A model generated the notes under the pieces. The model ran no database searches and had not been told where the DNA came from. It was given only the letters and a program-made list of their open reading frames with translations. The translations under genes and the position numbers were made by a program. From Pleodorina starrii (taxonomy: Eukaryota > Chlorophyta > Chlorophyceae > Chlamydomonadales > Volvocaceae), in assembly GCA_030267565.1 (NCBI GenBank), contig BRXU01000002.1:6267501-6331500 (forward strand): a stretch of DNA of 64,000 nucleotides, in the 5' to 3' direction. Every line of letters starts with the position of its first letter. The stretch's first letter is position 1. Of this stretch, positions 61,748 to 64,000 are shown piece after piece.

Positions 61748-61748
61748 A
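61737..61748. repeat. LINE target-site duplication, right copy
   Basis: Exact repeat of the left copy. It marks the truncated 5' end of the LINE. Confidence 0.95.
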
Positions 61749-61775
61749 TATAGTCATACTTAGTTATGCAGTTTT
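61737..61775. repeat. Satellite unit 34, 39-bp piece between LINE and Helentron-like insertions
   Basis: Starts with the right copy of the 12-bp LINE target-site duplication, continues as normal unit sequence, and stops in the T-run before the 1-kb element. Confidence 0.93.
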
Positions 61776-61776
61776 T

Positions 61777-61817
61777 GGGCGGGGCCCCAGCGTGAAGCAC
61801 CCAGGGGGGCCCCGCCC
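61777..61817. repeat. Terminal hairpin of the 1.0-kb element
   Basis: GGGCGGGGCCCC and its exact reverse complement (61,806-61,817) surround a 17-base loop, so the left end can also fold on itself. A third copy, in inverted orientation, is near the right end. Confidence 0.85.
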
Positions 61818-61930
61818 TCTAGGATTGCCCATGTCCGTGCCTGCACTGTCTAATGTAAAAGGGCAAGTGCAGAATTTCGGCCAACGGAAAGACTCCATAC
61901 GTAAAATATTACGTTCTCTATTGCATGGTA

Positions 61931-61951
61931 AATTTGGAATTTGGAATTTGG
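61931..61951. repeat. AATTTGG microsatellite, three copies
   Basis: A short 7-bp tandem repeat inside the 1.0-kb element. Confidence 0.8.
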
Positions 61952-62743
61952 AAATGGAACCCAACCTCGTATGAGTAAAAACCAGTTTGGCAGTCTCCAT
62001 GAACCGAGGCCGAGGTCAAACCAACGCCTCTCGGCCTGTAATAAATTCCAGAAGATCCATCGTTTCTCGATCTAGAATTCTGACATGACGGCGTGAAATG
62101 GATCTTCATTTCGGCAAACAACTATGTTTGCATTGCGAACATTCTTCCCGCGAACACACCACAGCAGCTCTGCTACCCAATCCGATCGACTTGACGCATA
62201 ATACTATTACAAAGGTTGCAAGGGACAAACCATGAGGGACAAACTGCTGGTTGTCGGACGCCAAACGGCAAATTGCACGCACGATGCGGCGGTCTTCTGC
62301 TGCAGGCCGCCAAACAAGTCCAGTCGGCAACCTAGGGGACTTCTGCATTCCCTGTCCTAATGTTAACATTGTCAAGCCTCCTCTACGGCGAATACCTCGG
62401 TAGCGAAGCCTGTGCACTCTCGTCGGTGGCAAGTGCACGTAGTCGCGACCCTCGAAAACTAACAGTTCCATTTGCAAGTCAGCATGCGTGATGTGTAAAT
62501 GATACTCTCCATGTCTATTGTCAAGCTACTTAAGCCAAGCAATGTGCTCGCGGGAAGAGTTGCACAGTGCAGAGACGGCGCGCGATGCTAAATATGGGGC
62601 GGATTGCTGAAGCCGCAGGCATTTCAGATATAAACCTCTGGCTGTCTATCAGCAGGAATGCCGACACTCTCACACTTGACGCCCTCGCCACCCTAGCCCT
62701 TCAACTCCACCCGTACGGATTGAACGGGGCCCCGCCCTTTTTC

Positions 62744-62760
62744 CGGCTTCAAGGAAGCCG
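62744..62760. repeat. Right-end stem-loop of the 1.0-kb element
   Basis: Seven-base-pair perfect stem with a 3-base loop, 15 bp from the right junction, at the place where rolling-circle elements carry their termination hairpin. Confidence 0.75.
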
Positions 62761-62890
62761 ACACCAACCCCTTGTCGGAGCTGCACCCATACAGACAGGG
62801 GAAACAGGTTATTCTTGACCCTATAACTTATGCCATTCGGCTAAACGACCAAGGAAAACATGACCACATTCTCTATGTGTAAGAGATCTG

Positions 62891-62961
62891 TGCACCAGCC
62901 GAGAATCGAACTCGGGTCTGGTCCGTGGCAAGGACCTATGCTACCACTATACCACTGGTGC
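62891..62961 (-). tRNA. trnG-GCC: tRNA-Gly(GCC), unit 34
   Basis: Class P, G57. Intact even though its unit holds three transposons. Its downstream flank is normal satellite for only about 115 bp before the Helentron-like element. Confidence 0.92.
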
Positions 62962-63517
62962 TGAACACTGCACATGTCCACTGCACAAAAGACTTACCAC
63001 TCTGTTCATACTTGCCAACAAACAATTGGCCTATGTTCATGCAAACCTGGTGTACTTGCTGATAAAGACATACACTGCCCAGTGAGGGGCTCAGATAGAA
63101 CTCACAACCACAAGGTTAAGAGTCTTGCCCTCTTCCACTGAATGAGCTGAACAGGCACATTTTCAAACCTCGTACACACAGAGACATGTATGGAGTGTGC
63201 ACCAATGGATGTGTTGCACAGAAAGGGACCAGACCAGATGTAGGGCTCAGCAGTGGCACAACCAGTAGGGTGCAAAAATGTTTCCCATTCAGATATACTG
63301 GATATCCAACCATGGATGCATCTTACAAATACAAATAACCCACTACCCATGTCACTTACAAATTTCACGATCAGACATCCCTCTTCCAGCTATTCACATG
63401 TGTAGTATGGAATTCCCACTTATCATGCTCCCGAAATCCACCCAGCACCCAACATGTGAATGCCGAGTAAAGGACATGTTTTAGCTGTTGAAGACATGTA
63501 TACGTGGACACATATCC

Positions 63518-63590
63518 CGAGCCTACCAGGGATCGAACCTGGAAACTCCGGTTCCGTAGACCGGCGCTTTATCCATTAAGCCATAGGCCC
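63518..63590 (-). tRNA. trnR-ACG: tRNA-Arg(ACG), unit 34
   Basis: Subfamily B with variable loop AGTTT instead of AGATT. All stems are paired. Confidence 0.91.
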
Positions 63591-64000
63591 TTATCCGAGT
63601 TCAGGCACTTCTTAAACACCAGGAACGTGTTGGATTCATTGACGAGCTTGGCACACAGGCCCACATACAGCTCAATCATTAAGCCACAGGGGCACATGTA
63701 GAATTTATGTGCCATGATGTCAAGCAACAACAAACAAAGTGCACAATCTGGTCTGTTGATGCACCTTTTTGTGGGAAAACAGGGACTGTCACTTTATATC
63801 ATACATGGAGCCTTAGGGTGAATTCTCCCAAGGTCGTGGGTTTCTGAGCCTTCTCCTGCGGTGTCTCTCACTCGTTCCTGTTTGGTTGACTTAAGCTGGC
63901 AAGTATGGGTGAGTGTCTTGGCAGCTCTTGTCGCCTCCAGCACAGTGCATGGCTAGCTGGCCCATTGGCTCTACTTTTCAAGAGTTTGGAACCCACTGCA

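Larger units (their letters stand above)
61776..62775. mobile_element. 1.0-kb non-autonomous element with Helentron/Helitron2-like ends
   Basis: Inserted in a T-run of the satellite (normal GTTTTCGG interrupted), with no clear target-site duplication. The left end starts with GGGCGGGGCCCC (61,777-61,788). Its inverted copy lies 38 bp in from the right end (62,726-62,737), followed by a perfect 7-bp-stem hairpin CGGCTTC-AAG-GAAGCCG (62,744-62,760) and a 15-bp tail. An asymmetric inverted repeat plus a 3' hairpin, insertion at T/T and no duplication are the hallmarks of Helentron-type rolling-circle elements. No Rep/helicase is encoded. Short ORFs (for example 62,106-62,477 minus) match nothing I recognise. 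An unclassified MITE is the alternative. Confidence 0.55.
62776..64000. repeat. Satellite unit 34 remainder and start of unit 35
   Basis: Unit sequence resumes at the base after the Helentron-like insertion and continues with tRNA-Gly, the tRNA-Lys relic and tRNA-Arg. Unit 35 begins at about 63,859 and is cut by the window edge, so the array continues beyond it. Confidence 0.96.

Noticed and set aside
62106..62477. 123-residue minus-strand ORF in the 1.0-kb element, with a stretch slightly like a Tc1/mariner helix-turn-helix
   Set aside because: The resemblance covers about 20 residues only, with no DDE domain, so it is too weak to call.
62567..62818. 83-residue plus-strand ORF with a helix-turn-helix-like start
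   Set aside because: It runs out of the element into satellite sequence, and no family is recognised.
1..64000. Entamoeba-type tRNA array as organism assignment
   Set aside because: Entamoeba DNA is very AT-rich. This sequence is not, and the tRNA bodies look more plant-like.
1..64000. 5S rRNA, U-snRNA, spliced-leader or C/D snoRNA genes in the unit
   Set aside because: I looked for their conserved motifs on both strands, including a plant-style tRNA-Gly/snoRNA pair, and found no convincing match.

Overview
Eukaryotic, gene-poor repeat DNA. The window lies inside a satellite-like tandem array whose unit is almost exactly 1,527 bp. Units start at 1, 1528, 3055 and so on. I count 33 nearly complete units up to 54,962, a 34th broken by transposons (54,946-63,858), and the start of a 35th at the right edge. 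The array runs off both ends of the window. Each unit carries, all on the minus strand, a tRNA-Arg with anticodon ACG, a tRNA-Lys(CTT) relic disabled in its T arm, and a tRNA-Gly with anticodon GCC. None encodes its 3' CCA, as expected for eukaryotic nuclear tRNA genes. Recalled from memory, the three tRNAs look most like green-plant tRNAs, and the LINE resembles the Dualen/RandI type first described in Chlamydomonas. A green alga or related protist is my best guess, held at moderate to low confidence.

Layout. (1) 1 to about 17.95 kb: units of subfamily A, whose tRNA-Arg has a T6/T67 acceptor mismatch. (2) About 17.98 to 54.96 kb: subfamily B, with that pair restored to T6-A67. Unit 12 is an A/B chimera. 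(3) Units 24, 26, 27, 28 and 29 carry the same 912-bp non-autonomous transposon-like insert at the same site, giving 2,439-bp units. This implies one insertion followed by spread through the array. (4) Unit 34 took three unrelated insertions within about 430 bp of satellite sequence: a PIF/Harbinger element with a transposase ORF but no left end (54,963-56,813); a 5'-truncated LINE with a perfect 12-bp target-site duplication and an intact 1.47-kcodon ORF with RNase H, CCHC and restriction-like endonuclease regions (57,199-61,736); and a 1.0-kb element with Helentron/Helitron2-like ends (61,776-62,775). The satellite then resumes to 64,000.

The only convincing protein-coding sequences are the Harbinger transposase and the LINE ORF. 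The many short ORFs repeating every 1,527 bp are a by-product of the tandem repeat and are not annotated. The tRNA copies differ informatively: 16 tRNA-Gly copies have a fully paired anticodon stem, 15 have a C28/C42 mismatch, two have two mismatches and one has an inserted base. One tRNA-Arg has its anticodon changed from ACG to ATG. These variants trace homogenisation and segmental duplication and suggest that only some of the 68 tRNA-Gly and tRNA-Arg copies are fully functional.
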